DNA of 64,000 nt from Micractinium sp. NFX-FRZ (Eukaryota; Chlorophyta; Trebouxiophyceae; Chlorellales; Chlorellaceae): positions 310,001 to 374,000 of the forward strand of contig JAPTJF010000001.1 in the NCBI GenBank assembly GCA_029339195.1. Reading direction: 5' to 3'. The position numbers were made by a program, and so were the translations under genes. The notes under the pieces were generated by a model that ran no database searches, had not been told where the DNA came from, and saw only the letters and a list, made by a program, of their open reading frames with translations. Shown here piece by piece: positions 10,603-23,057 of the stretch; the stretch's first letter is position 1, and each line of letters opens with the position of its first letter.

Positions 10603-13600
10603 ATGGCGCGCTTCTTCAGGGGCGGGGCCCCTGCCCTCAAGCCCGAGGGCGCTCTGAAGCGTGCCGAGGAGCTCATCGGCGTGGGGCAAAAGCAGAACGC
10701 GCTGCAGACGCTGCATGACACCATCACCAACAAGCGCCACCAGCGCAACTGGAACAAGGCGCTGGAGCAGGTACGGTGCGGTGCCAGTAGACTGGAAAGC
10801 CTGTTGGGACCGTCTCAGACGACCACCGAGGCCCCAGCTGCCAGTGCATGTCCATGCCCACCCTGGCAGCCCGGCTCGCTCGCCCCCCTCGCCCCCGCAG
10901 GTCATGTTCAAGTATGTGGACATCTGTGTGGAGATGAAGCAGGGGCGCAAGTGCAAGGACGCGCTGATCAACTATCGCAACGCCTGCCAGCAAGTGAACG
11001 TGGGCTCGCTGGAGGAGGTGATCAAGTACCTGCTGCAGGTGGCCTCGGCGCGCGCCGAGGAGGCCAGCAAGGCGGCGGAGGCCAAGCTGGATGGGGTGGA
11101 GGACCTGGAGGCGGAGGCCAGCCCCGAGGAGATGATGCTCAGCTACGTCAGCGGCGAGAAGACCAAGGACCGCACGGATCGCGAGCTGGTCACCCCCTGG
11201 TTCAAGTTCCTGTGGGAGACCTACAGGTGGGCAGAGGGTGCAGGGAGGGTTTGGGGGAGGATGGGAGAGCGCAAGGGATGGTGGCGGGGGGCAGCGCGGG
11301 CACGGGGAGGGGAGGAGGCAGCGCGCGGCGGGGTGGCGAATGCGGGGTATGCGGGGAGAGCAATGCGTCTTCAGGTGCATGGTTGATGACAGCGGATCAA
11401 TAGCAGCAGGGGATTGGTGCTGCGCAACTGACTGCAGTGCAGCTGCCAGGTTCTGGGCAGGCGCCGTGCCGCACGTGCAGGCAGCCGGGGCGTGTGCGTT
11501 GCATGCGAGGGAGTGAGCGGCAGGCGCACATGCGCATGGGCCGCTTGTGCAGGGCCCAGGCCTGAGCTGCGCCTGCCGTTTGCTCGAGGCAGCAGAAGCA
11601 GCAGCTGCAGTGCGGCAGGCCAGCCGTGCCATGTCATCAGTGGCAGCAGCTGCAGTACCAGCAGCAGTGCTGCGCGACTGCAGGCCGGCCGCCATGCAGC
11701 ACGTCCACTGCGGCAGCTGGCCGGCTTGCACACTCCTGCCTCACCTCACAGCATCCAATCAAAGCACAGCTGGTGATTGACCAAAGTGCTGCCCCCCCTT
11801 ACCCCGCTGGGCAGGAATGTGCTGGACATCCTGCGCAACAACTCCCGCCTGGAGGCACTCTACGCCATGGTCACCTCCCGCGCCTGCCAGGTGGGCGGGT
11901 GCACACCCCGTGCTTGCCTGGTCTGTTGTTGACGAGAGAAACCCTGCACTCCCTTCAATCCGTGCCCGCGGTTCCACCCGACCAACAAGCGCGCCACTGT
12001 GTGCGACACCGCCCCTCAGCGTCTCACTCTCCCCCCCCTTTCAATTCTGCTCCCCCCTCGGAACCCCGCCCCACAGTTCTGCCTGACCTACAAGCGCACC
12101 ACCGAGTTCCGCCGCCTGTGCGACATTGTGCGCAACCACCTGGCCAACCTGCTCAAGTACAAGGACCAGGGGGGGCGCGACCGCACCGACCTCAAGTGAG
12201 CGAGCTGCACAGGAAACATAAGAGTGTCCTGCTTGCTATTCGTAGCAAGGGTTGTAGGGGTCTCCAATGCAGCTGGACCGGGCTCGTCTGGGCCATGCAG
12301 TTGGGAAGCGCGGCGGGCAGGCGGTTGTTTGCCCCGCCGGGCGTTCTGTGCAGTGCGGTCGTAGCAGCCCACTCCTAGCTTAGCAGCCCACTCCTAACCG
12401 AGCAGCCCACTCCCAGCAGCCCACTTCCAGCCCTTCCAGCTGCCCAGGGACATGCCACCCCTCCCACCTGCATCATTCAGCCTACACCACCAAATCAACC
12501 AACTGACCAACTCAACCCGCCCCTTGCCCCCTCCGCAGCGTGCCCGCCTCGTGGGAGCTGTACGTGGACATGCGCTTTGAGGCGCTGCGCACGGCGTGCG
12601 CGCTGGAGCTGTGGGCCGAGGCCTTCCGGGCGGTGGAGGACATCCAGGTGAGGGGGGGAGGGAGACAACACACACTTGTTAACATGCATTTGAGAGTCAA
12701 CCCTTGGGGGCCGGTGGATGACGCCCAAGAGCACATTGCATGGATGCACACAGCGCGGCGCCCTTGCATCCAGTGGGGGCCCGCGGGCCGATGATTCAAA
12801 CTTCTACCGGGCACAGACCTAGAAGAGCTCGCCCGCCCTGACGTGCACCGTGATGCTTTTGAACATCTAAGGGAATGACTGGCCCCACCCCCCGCCCCGC
12901 ACCACTGCATCACTGCATCACCGCTGCTCGCCTGCTGCCCGCTCCACACTGCCGCGTTGCTGCTGCTGCTGCCAGGCGCCACTGCTGCCATGTGCTCTGC
13001 GTGTGTGCACTGCACCATGGGTCTCCATCTTGTCTTACCCCTGTGCTGCTGCTGCCTGCCTCCTGCCTCTGCCTCCCGCCGATTTGCCCCTTGCCACTGC
13101 CCCTCCATGCGGTGGGGAGGCTTCCCATAATTGGCGCACATAACTTGTGGGCTGGTGGGCATGGGCCTGCCCTTAGCGCTGCCGAAGGCCGACATTCCTT
13201 TGCTGCGCGGATGGGCTCGCCCTAATCACTAGCTGTACATCTCAGCACGCGCACACACTCTGATTCGCCATGCCACCACAACCGCTGCTCAATGCCCAGC
13301 ACCGTGCTCGCCCTGGGTGCACCAGCCGACTGATTCCCACTGCCTGCTGTCTGTCACCCTACACCTGTCTTCACCGGCACTCCCACCTTGTCTGCACCCC
13401 TACCCGTCCCACAGGGCCTGATGCTGCTGGCGCCCAAGGGCTGCAAGCCGCGCCCCGCCCTCATGGCCACATACTACGCCAAGCTCACCGAGGTCTTCAC
13501 CAAGAGCGAGAGCCGGCTGTACTCGGCATACGCGTGGTTCAGGTGGGGCAGGGGGCAGGGGGCGGCGGCAGCAGCAGCACAGGGTGTCGAATGTATGTTT

Positions 13601-16600
13601 GGAGTTTGGGGTTGTTTTGGGGGGGGTGCGTGGCGGCAGCAGCAGCAGCGTAGGACAGCGTGGGGTGTACGGCGTGTGGATTTGAGCTGCATGCGCAGGC
13701 GCGCATGGGCGGCCACAGCGTGCGCAGCATGCGGCTGGCCGCCGCACCAGCATTCCTGCCCTCTGGATGCATTCCAGCCCAGCCCCGCCCCGCTCCCCCC
13801 TCCGCCCCTTCACCCCGCCCTCCACCCGCAGGCTGTTCACCTTCACGCGGCTGAACAACAAGAGCCTGGGCGGCGCCGACCTCTCCATGATGGCCTCCAA
13901 CGTCGTCCTCTCAGCCCTCTCCATCCTGCCCTACGAGCAGGTGGGCCGACGGGGCGTGGCGTGTGTGCGGTGGCAGAGTGTTGCGCTTACAGTGGGCAGT
14001 GTGGGGCGCATAAAAGGGTTGCTGTGCTTGGCTCCATGCGCTCGCCTACCCGCTCGCCTACCTGGCCATTGCCCCGCCCACCCCTGCTGCTCCTCTTTGC
14101 CGCCTGCTGACAAGAGCTGCCGCTGCCTGCCCACTGCTGCTGCTGCTGCCGCAGATTGGCCGGCCCGACGGTGATCCCGCCGCCGCCGCTGAGCGCGCCA
14201 CCAAGATGGCCACCATCCTGGGCTTCAACGTGGTGAGTGGGCAGCAGGCCTGCTAACCCTCGGTCTCAGGGGCGTGGGGGGCAGAAGGGGGCAGAGGGGG
14301 CCACCATCCTGGGCTTCAATGTGGTGAGTTGAGTGGACAGCACGACTCCATGCCGGCACCCCTGCTGCCTCGCAAGGCCCTGCTGGCCTCATCACTCCTT
14401 CCGCGAGGCCCTGCTGGCACCCCTTGCTGCCTCTCGAGGCCCTGCTGCCCCCGTTACCTACCCCTTCCCTGCCCTGATAACCCCAAACACCCCCCTTCCT
14501 TCTTCCCCGCCCGCAGGAGCGCCGCGACGGCAAGGGCCTGCTGTCCCGCGAGGCCCTGCTGGCAGACATTGAGAAGAAGGGGCTGCTGAGCCTGGTGACC
14601 CCAGAGGTGGGTGGGCAAGTGGGGTGGGGTGGGGTGATGGCCAGTGATGGGTTGCCGAAGCAGCTTTGCCAGCGGGGCTGCCGTGCTGCCCACCTAGAAG
14701 TAAGTAAGTGGGTTGCCTGAGACTGGCGGGAGAGGGAGGGCGCCACCCGGACCTCTCAACAGGAGAGCGGCTGAAACCCCGCTGCAGCTCACTTGTGCCC
14801 CAACCTCACCGCCTTAACCTGCTGTGCCCTGTATTGCTCTACTGGCGCATCCCCACCTGTGCAGGTCAAGCAGCTGTTTGGCCTGCTGGAGAGCGACTTC
14901 AACCCGCTGCAGCTCTGCAAGGTGGTGGCGCCCCTGCTCGAGTCGCTGCCCGCCGCCAACAAGCCCGTGTCGGGTGAGCCTGCCCAGCGTGCTCAGCGCG
15001 CCCAGCATGCCTCTGTTATGCAGGGGACAGCGGGGGAGAGTGGGGGAGTGCCGGGATGAGGCGGGGGGTGCAGGCGTGCGTGCTGTGTGCACTTGTGGGA
15101 GGCAAAGAGTGCGGGTGGCAGGGCGGCAGGCAGGGCGGCAGCGAGCAGGGCTCTGCTGCTGCGTGGGCTGCTGTATGGCATGCTTGGCGCGTGCCTCCGC
15201 CCCTCCCACCTCGCCCCTGGCCCTCACTCATCGCCCCTCACTCTCCCCCCACTCCCCCCCTGCACCCTGCTCCCCTCTCACCCCTCCTCCCTCCCTCCCC
15301 CCCTTCTCTCCTGCCCCGCCCGCAGCCTCCAGCCCTGTGCAGGAGATGCCTCTGGAGGCGTTCAGCGTGGCGCTGCAGCGCGTGGCGGTGGCCAAGATGG
15401 TGCGCCAGCTCAGCGAGGTGTACAGCGTCATGCGCGTGTCAACCATGAGCGAGCTGGCGCCCTTCATCGGCTTTGGCCAGGTGGGCGGGCGGGCCTTCAG
15501 GCTGCAGCCGGCCCTTGTGCTCTCTCCCCTTGTTGCGGGTGGGGGGCAGCCCCTCTTGGGCCGCGGGCTGCAGCCACTCTGCCCTGACATTCGATGCCGA
15601 TCTCACCCCGGCACGGCCGGCGACATGATGCACATTGCGACCCTCCCGACCCACCCAACCACTATTGCGCACCTTGCCCGCACTGCCCCCGCATCGCCGC
15701 CACCCCTGCCTTCACACCCTCCTGGCCTGTCTACCATGCCGTGCCGCCGCAGGCTGAGCAGATGATTGTGGATGCCGTGCGCAACGGCTACTTCCAGGCC
15801 CGCTTCGACCACAAGAACAACACCGTGCACTTTGGCGGCCAGGTGCGCTGCGGCTGCTGCTCCTGTGCTGTGCTGTGCTGCGCTGTGCTGTGGTCTGTTG
15901 GGGGGTTCCACACGCCGCTGGGGGATGCGCGCTGTGGTGCTCACTGATTGCCTTAGGCTGCTCGGTTGCCAACCCCCCTGCTGTGCCCCCTCACCCCCTT
16001 CCTACCCCCCCAACCCCCACCCCCTCTTACCTTCCACCCTCCTCCCCCGCCCACTTCAGGAGGTGGAGTCTGAGCGCGTGCGGGGTCATATTGCCACGAT
16101 GGCCAAGCGCCTCACCCGTGCCCTCGCCCTCATCGACCCCAAGCCCGCGGGTGAGTGGCCGGTACTGCTTAGGTGGCATCTCATGTGGTTGTCGGCTGGT
16201 TGCAGGGCATGGCACTGCTGTATGGCAGGCAGCAAGCGGGGCAGAGAAGTGGTTTGGCAGACGCGTGCCAAACAAACGCACTGTGCAGCATGCCGCCATG
16301 CAAGCGCCCCTCTCCGCCTGCCCCCACTCACTGACCGGCCCGCTCGCCTCCCCCTGCTGTGCCTGCTGTGCAGCCGAGAAGGAGGCCCGCCGCGCACGCC
16401 TGGTGGCGGCGGCGCTGGAGAGCGCTGAGAAGGAGAACCGGCGCATGCTGCTGCGCAAGGTGAGGCTGACTAAGATGGGCTACAACTGGGTGTGTTGAGG
16501 TTGTTTGCTGGATTGAGAACAGGCGAGGAAAGGGGCGGCCGCGTGCGTGCAGCCTGCGCCCTGCCCGGCCCCTGCATCCCTGCACACACACAGCACTCGG

Positions 16601-19600
16601 GCACTACACTCCCAGACGGCTAGCGCTCTCCAGCGCCCTGAGCCGCCTGTATTTAACGGAGCCCAGAGCAGCTGCAGAGCCCACTAATACCACGGGCGGG
16701 CGCCCCTCCGGCGGCCGGTGGTACGCAGGCATCTCACATCCTCGCCCCACTAACCACCACACACACACACACACTTATATTTTCCTCTCTTGGCATGACA
16801 TGACATGCTCCCTCTCCTGAGGTCCCGTCGCTTCACCCGCCACAGCACCTGCCACTCCACCACACGCCTGCCACGCCCCTGCCCCTGCCTCACCCTGCCC
16901 CTGCCTCCCCTCCCCCTCCCCACACATGAATCTATGGCACACAGACCGAGATTGAGAAGCGGAAGGAGGAGGCTGAGCGGCAGGCGACGGAGCGCGAGCG
17001 CGTGCTGGAGGAGCAGCGGGCGGCGGCGGAGCAGATTGCCCGCGAGGCGGAGGAGCGGCGCAAGGAGCAGGAGAGGTGAGGCGTCAGAGAGCGGCTGTAC
17101 TGCATGTAGGCAGGGGGCAGGTGGGGGGGGGTCAGGCAGGTCGAAGAAGGGTGGCAGTTGCCAGCTGCCCAGGCGGGGCAGCGGGTCGACGAGCAGGAGG
17201 CCGGGTGACGATCACCCAGCTTCCCCTGACGCCCCTCCGACCCTCAGCCCCACCAAGGCTTGGCCTGCTACTGCTGCCACTCATTGCCTCACCTCACCCG
17301 CCCTGCCGCCGCCCCGCCCCCTCTTGCCACCCCCTGCAGGGCCCGCCGTGAGGCTGAGCGCATCCAGAAGGAGCTCGAGGAGCGGGAGCAGGAGGTGCGC
17401 TTTCTGGCTCCGTTTAGGCAGTGCCTGGCACTCTATACGCAGGTTGCGCCTTTGGCTGTCAACATGTGCCACTGGGCTTCAGTTCTGCTGTCACAAGCAT
17501 CTTGTTTACTGATGGCATGCATGGCTTCATTCCGCCGCCTCCCCTGCGTGTGCAGGAGCTCAAGGCCTTCATGGCGTCACGCGGCAAGAAGGTTGGCGAG
17601 GGCGAGAAGCTGGATGCCAAGGCAATCAACAAGGTAGGCCGGGGGTGGGGCTGGCAAGAGGAGCAGGGAGGCAGGGATTGTGCAGGGAGGAGCGGGGGGT
17701 CGGCGGGGCGAGACTGGGGGGGTGTGGAGCCCAAGGGGCAGGGGGTGGGGCCAGCAGTGCGGGAGCTGGTCGCCGGCTGCCCTATGCCTCCTGCTGGCTG
17801 CCCTGCCACTCCGCCTGCCCTCCTGCCTGCGCTGCACCTGCGTGGCAGCTTTCGTGCCTCCCCTATTCCGCCCTCCCCTCCCTCCCTCCTTCCCCTCATC
17901 TTTCTCTTTGTCCTTCATCCGTGTTGCAATTGCAGGAGGTGCTGACGGAGCAGCTGCGGCAGCAGCAGGAGCTGCAGCGCAAGCTGGCCAAGCTGGCCAA
18001 GCAGGTGAGGGGGTGGGGCAGTGCAGTGAAGGTGCCTGGGGTGCGCTCCGCTTCTGGAATCACAACTTCTAGGGATGGGAACTGACCCACTGCTGGGCTG
18101 CACGTGGGCAAGTGCTGGGCAAGTTGCCGAAGTGCTGCGCCCTGCACCACCTGTGCCTGCAGCCAGTCAACCCAGGCTGCTGTTAGTGAGCCTGAAGGAG
18201 TCCGCCCGCTCACTTGCTCCCTGCTGCCCCTCCTTATCCGCCTGCTCACTCGCTTCCTGCCCTCCCTCCCTTGTGTCCCACCCCTTCCTCTCTTCCCAGA
18301 TGGACCACCTGGAGCGCGCCCGCCGCGAGGAGGAGGCGCCGCTGCTGGCGGAGACATATGACGCCAAGCTCAAGGTGAGGCGCAAGGTTGTGAGGGGCAG
18401 GCTCATTCCCTGGGTTTGCTTTGTGCCCACTGAGGCTGCTAGGGGCAAGCCCCTCTGGCGGGCTGGGTTCAGCTGGCACGGCTTGGCCGCCCGCCCTTCA
18501 CGCCGCCACCCCGCCCCACCCCACCTTGCCGCCCCTCCCCTCGTGGCTGCAGCTTGCAGGCTCCTGGAAGGCGCCGACAGCTCCTCTGTTCCTCACCCCG
18601 CCTCCCCCCTTGTGCCTCTGTGTGCTCACAGGAGGACGAGGAGCTGTTCCACTCGGAAGCGGATGCGTTCAAGGCCGCCCACCGTGCCGCCTGGGAGCAC
18701 GACCTGGCGGAGAAGCAGCGGCTGGCCAAGATGGCGGCGGACAAGGCGGTGGTGGCGGAGCAGATCCAGGCGCGCCGTGCCGAGGAGTTTGCCGCGCTCA
18801 AGGTGAGGATGGGAGGGAACCAGGGGATTGGTACAAGGGCTGGGGAGAGGCAGGGGGAGAGGAGGGCGGTGGCGGGGCAGATTCAGGCACAGAGTGCCAA
18901 CACTTTGCCGCCCTCAAGGGTGAGGAGGTTGGTTCGGGTTGCTCAACAGAGGCAGGGGAGAGGGAGGGGAGGCGCGGTGTTTGGTGTAAGGGGAGCGTTT
19001 GCAGAGGAGGGCTGTCAGCGCTCATGGCTGGGGCAGGCAGTTTGCCTGCTCGTAACTCTTTTGGCTTACGCACCTGCCTGACCCACACCCCCGCACCTCC
19101 CTGCCCTGTCCCCCTTCTCCCCCACCCCACAGGCCGCCCGCTCTCGCGCGCTGGCTGAGCGCCGCGAGGCGCGCCGCATGGAGCGCGACATGGCGCGGCG
19201 CCGCGAGTACGTGCGCCGCTGCCGGCTGCAGGTCGAGGAGAAGCGGCGGGCGGAGGAGGAGGAGGCTAAGAAGTTGGAGGAGGAGAAGCGGGCCAAGGAG
19301 GTGAGGAGGGAGCGGGGCCAAAAGGGTTTTTACATTTAGCTGCGTGCCCTGGGCAGCCTTGCTGCCGGCCGCTGCATGGGGCAGGGTCTGGCGCCGGGTG
19401 GTAGAGGGGGGGCGAAGACGTGGGCAAGGGAGGGTGAGGGAGTTGGCCTGCTTTGTGTGGTTGCTGTTTCCAATGCTCGTGTGGGTGAAGCAGGGTGTTT
19501 CCTGTTGGTGGGGAGGAGGAGGCAATCTGGTGGAGTGGGAGGAACAGGTCCACCATTCTCACCCTATTTGCGCAGCTAGTTTAAGCTTGAAAGTGTGCTG

Positions 19601-20184
19601 CCCTTGTGACCTGTGATCTCACACCCCACCTCCGCTGGCTCCCTTCTTTTCCACAGGCCGCTGAGCGCCAGCGCAAGCTTGACGAGATTGCTGAGAAGCA
19701 GCGGCAGCGCGAGGCGGAGGTGGAGGCCAAGGCGCGGGCAGACCGGGAGGCGGCAGCCGCCGCGCCCCCCGCCCCCGCCGCCGCCACCCGCGGATCATTC
19801 GTCCCGCCGCACTTGCGCGCACGCATGGGCGGCGGTGCAGGAGGGCCGCCGCCGCCGGGACCAGAGCGGCGCGACGCTGCGCCCAGCGCAGGCGGCCCGC
19901 CCGGCGGCGAGGACCGCGAGAGGGAGCGGGAGCGGGAGGAGCGCGGCGGCGGCGGCGCTGCGTGGCGGCCGTCGGGAGGAGCGCGCCGCGACGACGGCCC
20001 CCCGGCCGGCGGCTACCGCCCGCCGGCAGCTCGCGGCGGTGAGGAGGACCGCGGCGAGCGCGGCGGCGCTGCCGGCGGCGCCTACCGCCCGCCGGTGGCA
20101 CGCGGCGGCGAGGGCGGTGCCTACCGCCCGCCTGCCCGCGGCGACCGCGGCAGCGAGCCACCGCGCGGCGGCAGCCGCTGGTAG
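10603..20184 (+). CDS. EIF3A: Translation initiation factor eIF3 subunit a
   Basis: 22 exons, 1002 residues: 10603-10770, 10901-11226, 11815-11890, 12077-12195, 12539-12647, 13415-13542, 13832-13940, 14155-14232, 14517-14606, 14865-14973, 15326-15480, 15753-15842, 16060-16150, 16374-16459, 16945-17075, 17340-17394, 17556-17633, 17936-18004, 18300-18374, 18632-18802, 19133-19300, 19657-20184. The N-terminus [15 protein letters not shown] and the helix containing [19 protein letters not shown] are typical. The PCI/winged-helix part (about residues 309-519) has [20 protein letters not shown] and [12 protein letters not shown] long charged helix follows (about 530-850, [20 protein letters not shown]), then a Gly/Arg/Pro-rich tail. 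eIF3a is the scaffold of the eIF3 complex, binding the 40S subunit and mRNA. The tail is shorter than the human one and carries its own YRPP repeats. Introns 8 and 20 hold copies of exon edges. Confidence 0.97.
14300..14449 (+). repeat. Copies of eIF3a exon 8 and exon 9 sequence inside intron 8
   Basis: 14300-14330 repeats the end of exon 8 and its donor (14209-14239) with one or two changes. Then 14371-14388, 14401-14420 and 14432-14449 repeat an 18-20 base part of exon 9 (14541-14565; SREALLA codons). The intron is thus built largely from pieces of both flanking exons. Confidence 0.85.
18865..18927 (+). repeat. Copy of eIF3a exon 20 donor edge in intron 20
   Basis: About 60 bases resemble 18746-18808, the last codons of exon 20 ([17 protein letters not shown]) and the GTGAGG donor, with scattered changes and small indels. 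Confidence 0.82.
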
Positions 20185-20635
20185 GCTGGCACAGCGGCGC
20201 AGGCCAGAGGAGGGCAGGTGCAGCATGGCACGCAATGCGCTCGCCACCAAGCCCCCTCTGAAGCGCTTCCCTAATCTGTTCAGCTCACAACTGCACGCAC
20301 CTTGATTCTTCATACGCCTGCCTTGCATGCAAGCCTCTGTGCTGTCGAGTCGTAGCGTGCGCGCTGCCCCGCCGCCTCCCTGCCTGTGCTAGTCGTCTGC
20401 CCTACCCTGTGCATGAAACTCAATTGTAGCAAGCAAGCAAACTCACTCAGCATCATGCAAGCTGGGAAAGCAACATTTGACAGGTGATTCACCGCCCGCT
20501 GCGGTGCGCTCGCTGGCGCCAGTTCAACCCATCGTGGCTTGTTCCGTGGCGGAATGCAGCCGTCATAACAATTCTGGCATCAAACTCTGAATATTCATTG
20601 CCTGCCAAGAGCGGCACTGCCGCGCAGACGACCCA
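20185..20635. other. Intergenic: eIF3a 3' UTR and promoter of the 2H-cyclotransferase gene
   Basis: No coding signal. The region 20390-20600 is notably richer in A and T than its surroundings, as expected for a UTR/promoter boundary. Confidence 0.5.
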
Positions 20636-23057
20636 ATGGCGGTCCCCTGGGCTAAGGCTTTCAGCTCATCGCTATGCATCGTGCCTCCGCGCAGCGCATG
20701 GGCCCGAATTCAGGAGACGCGGGTGTTTCACGACAAGAGCTTCACCCGTTGGTACCCACATGTGAACCTCTTGTACCCCTTCCTGGCTTCGGAGCACTTT
20801 CCAGAGGCCGCACAGATGTGCAAAGATGCCCTGGCCACGATCCACAGCTTTGAGGTGAGCGTGCAATGCTGGGGGGTGGTGCCGCTGACCGCTCCGCCGC
20901 CGCGCGTGCCAGTGCCGCCTGGCAGCCCAAGCAGACAATGAGCCTGTAGCTGTCACCTTGTTGTTGGCTGCAGGTGACGCTTCGTGAGCTGCAATGGTTT
21001 GAGCACGGCCGCAGCTGCACTCTGTGGGTGCGCCCAGAGGCTGACGGTGCGCCGCCTGCTGTCGCCAGCTTGGCTGCTGCCACTGCGTGTCCTAGCTTAC
21101 GTCAGCTCCATTGCTGGAGCGCCTGCCAATTGGCATTGCTGCAGCGCCTGCCCATTGCCGCACAATTGGTGCTCATGCATGTGAAAAATGATTAGCCGCC
21201 GTGGCCCGCTGACAAGCTTTGCCTACTGCTTGTGTCGCATCTCCAGTGCTTGCTGACCTCTGCCATCCCCAGCACACCCGAAGCCGTTGCTCTCTTCCTC
21301 CTGCAGAGCTCCAGACGGTGCAGGCAGCACTGGTCCGTGCCTTCCCACAGTGCACCGACCTGAGCGACGACCCCAGTAGAGGCATCACCTCCTTCACTCC
21401 CCACCTCTCCCTTGGGCAATGGCGCAGCCGTGCTGACGTGGCGGCCGCAGCGGCGGCGCACCAAGCAGCCGCCTGGCAGCAGCCGCTGGCCTTCACGGCC
21501 GGCGGGGTGGTGCTGATGAGCCGGGCGGGGTATGATGCGCCGTTTACGGTGAATTGGTTTTGCCCATTTGGAGGAGGGGAGCCGGTGCGGATGGAGGTGC
21601 CCTACATTGCCACAGTGGGGGAGGCCTGCCCGGCAGCAGGTGTGAGTGCACCAGGGTCAGCGGCAGCAGGTAGCGGTATCTGCAGCACAAGCAGCACAAG
21701 CAGCGGCACAGCAACGGCAGCGGCAGCAGAGGCAGCTATGCCAGCAGCGCCAGCAGCAGAGGCAGCAGCAGCAGCAGAGGCACCTATACCAGCAGCAGCA
21801 GCAGCAGCAGGAGCGCCAGCAGCGGGGCAGCCACCGCCGTCGCATCCAGCTGCCTTGGGGCCTTCTGACTTTGGCCTGGGGTCAGCCCGTGAGGATGGCA
21901 GCGTGTGGATGTTCAGCTTTGGGGCCAACATGTCGCCAACCAAGCTGAGCAGCGTGCGTGGCGTGCAGCCTCTGCAGTCCCTCCCCGCCTCCCTGCCCGG
22001 CTGGCGCCTCTCCTTCACCCACCGCGGCGGCATGGGCAACCTGCGGCCCCTGGCGCCGGGCGAGGCGGCGCCGGCGGGGCTGCCGGGCGTGCACGGCGTG
22101 CTGCACCGCCTGTCGGCTGCCGACTATGGGAGGCTCATCAACATGGAGCACGAATATCGGTGAGGCTTGACATCCAACGCAGTATGCATACAATGTTGTC
22201 ATGGGGCGTTGAATTTGGTGTGTGTTCCTGTCGGCAGCTGACTGACTGGTGTGATGTCAACATGCAGCACAGGTAAGCACTGTCCCAGCAGTGGTTGTGT
22301 GGCGGGACATTGTTGGTGGCCGTCGCGGGCTGTCGGCAGGGTGCCTGCTCATCTCCCTCTGTGCGGCTCCTGGAAGCTGAAGTTCCTCCCTGTGTGGATC
22401 ACCTTTGCAGCCTCAATGCCTTTCTCCCTTTGACTGCCCTCCATAATTCATGCATGCCCCTCACACCCCTCTTCCTGCAGGCCCGTCGAGGTGGAGGCAT
22501 TCCCCTGCGGCGCCGCCACCCCGCTGCCTGCTGTCACCCTGGTCACTCCCGACCACATGTGCACCGCCGAGGGCCTGCCCCCAATCCAGAGGTGCTCCCC
22601 GCAGTTCGCTTGTGAGCGTGGCACACCTGCCTGCGTACGTGCCTGTTCGTCCGAGCGCTCTGCTTGCGCACGGCGCCTCACTCTGCGGTCCTGGGCTCGA
22701 TGCGATGTCAGACAAAACCCTGCACCTCCACCGATGCCTGGGCCCCCTGCCCCCCGGCCCGGCCCGGCCTGCAGGTACCTCTCTCTGGGGCAGGAGCGTG
22801 CGCAGCACTGGCAGCTGGAGCCCCAATACACGCAGTGGCTGGCTGGGCTGCAGGGGGTGGACGGGCGGCAGCGAGGTGAAGAGTATTACACCACCGCTGC
22901 AGGCGAGCCGCTGCCGGGGCTCCCGAAGATCCGCACCGGGTCGCAGCCGCGGCAGCAGCAGCGCGGCCGCGGGCGGCGCGGGCAGCAGCAGGGGGGCGGT
23001 GGGGAGCGGAGCGCGGGCCGGGGCCGGCGGCAGCAGCAGGACGGGCGGCGGCAGTAG
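20636..23057 (+). CDS. Fusion: 2H phosphoesterase (2'-5' RNA ligase-like) plus gamma-glutamylcyclotransferase-like domain
   Basis: Exons 20636-20854, 20974-21046, 21307-22159, 22481-22591, 22775-23057; 512 residues. The N-terminal domain (about 1-190) has the two 2H motifs: His42 in RWYPHVNLLYPF and His130-Leu-Ser132 in FTPHLSLGQW. An Ala/Ser/Pro-rich linker (about 200-280) follows. A second domain begins WMFSFGANMSPTKL, the position of the YGSN phosphate loop of gamma-glutamylcyclotransferases, and continues GVHGVLHRLS, YGRLINMEHEYR and VEVEAFPC. The Glu residues in MEHEY lie near where the catalytic Glu is expected. The C-terminus is Arg/Gln/Gly-rich (RGRGRRGQQQGGGG), like an RNA-binding tail. 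2H enzymes act on 2',3'-cyclic or 2'-5' phosphodiesters; cyclotransferase-fold proteins cleave gamma-glutamyl amines or act in glutathione turnover. The joint function is unknown. Exon 3 spans the linker, so the fusion does not depend on a doubtful splice. Confidence 0.85.
22254..22278 (+). repeat. Short copy of exon 3 donor edge in intron 3
   Basis: A degenerate copy of 22138-22163 (end of exon 3, INMEHEYR codons, plus donor), with its own GTAAGC donor. Confidence 0.55.
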
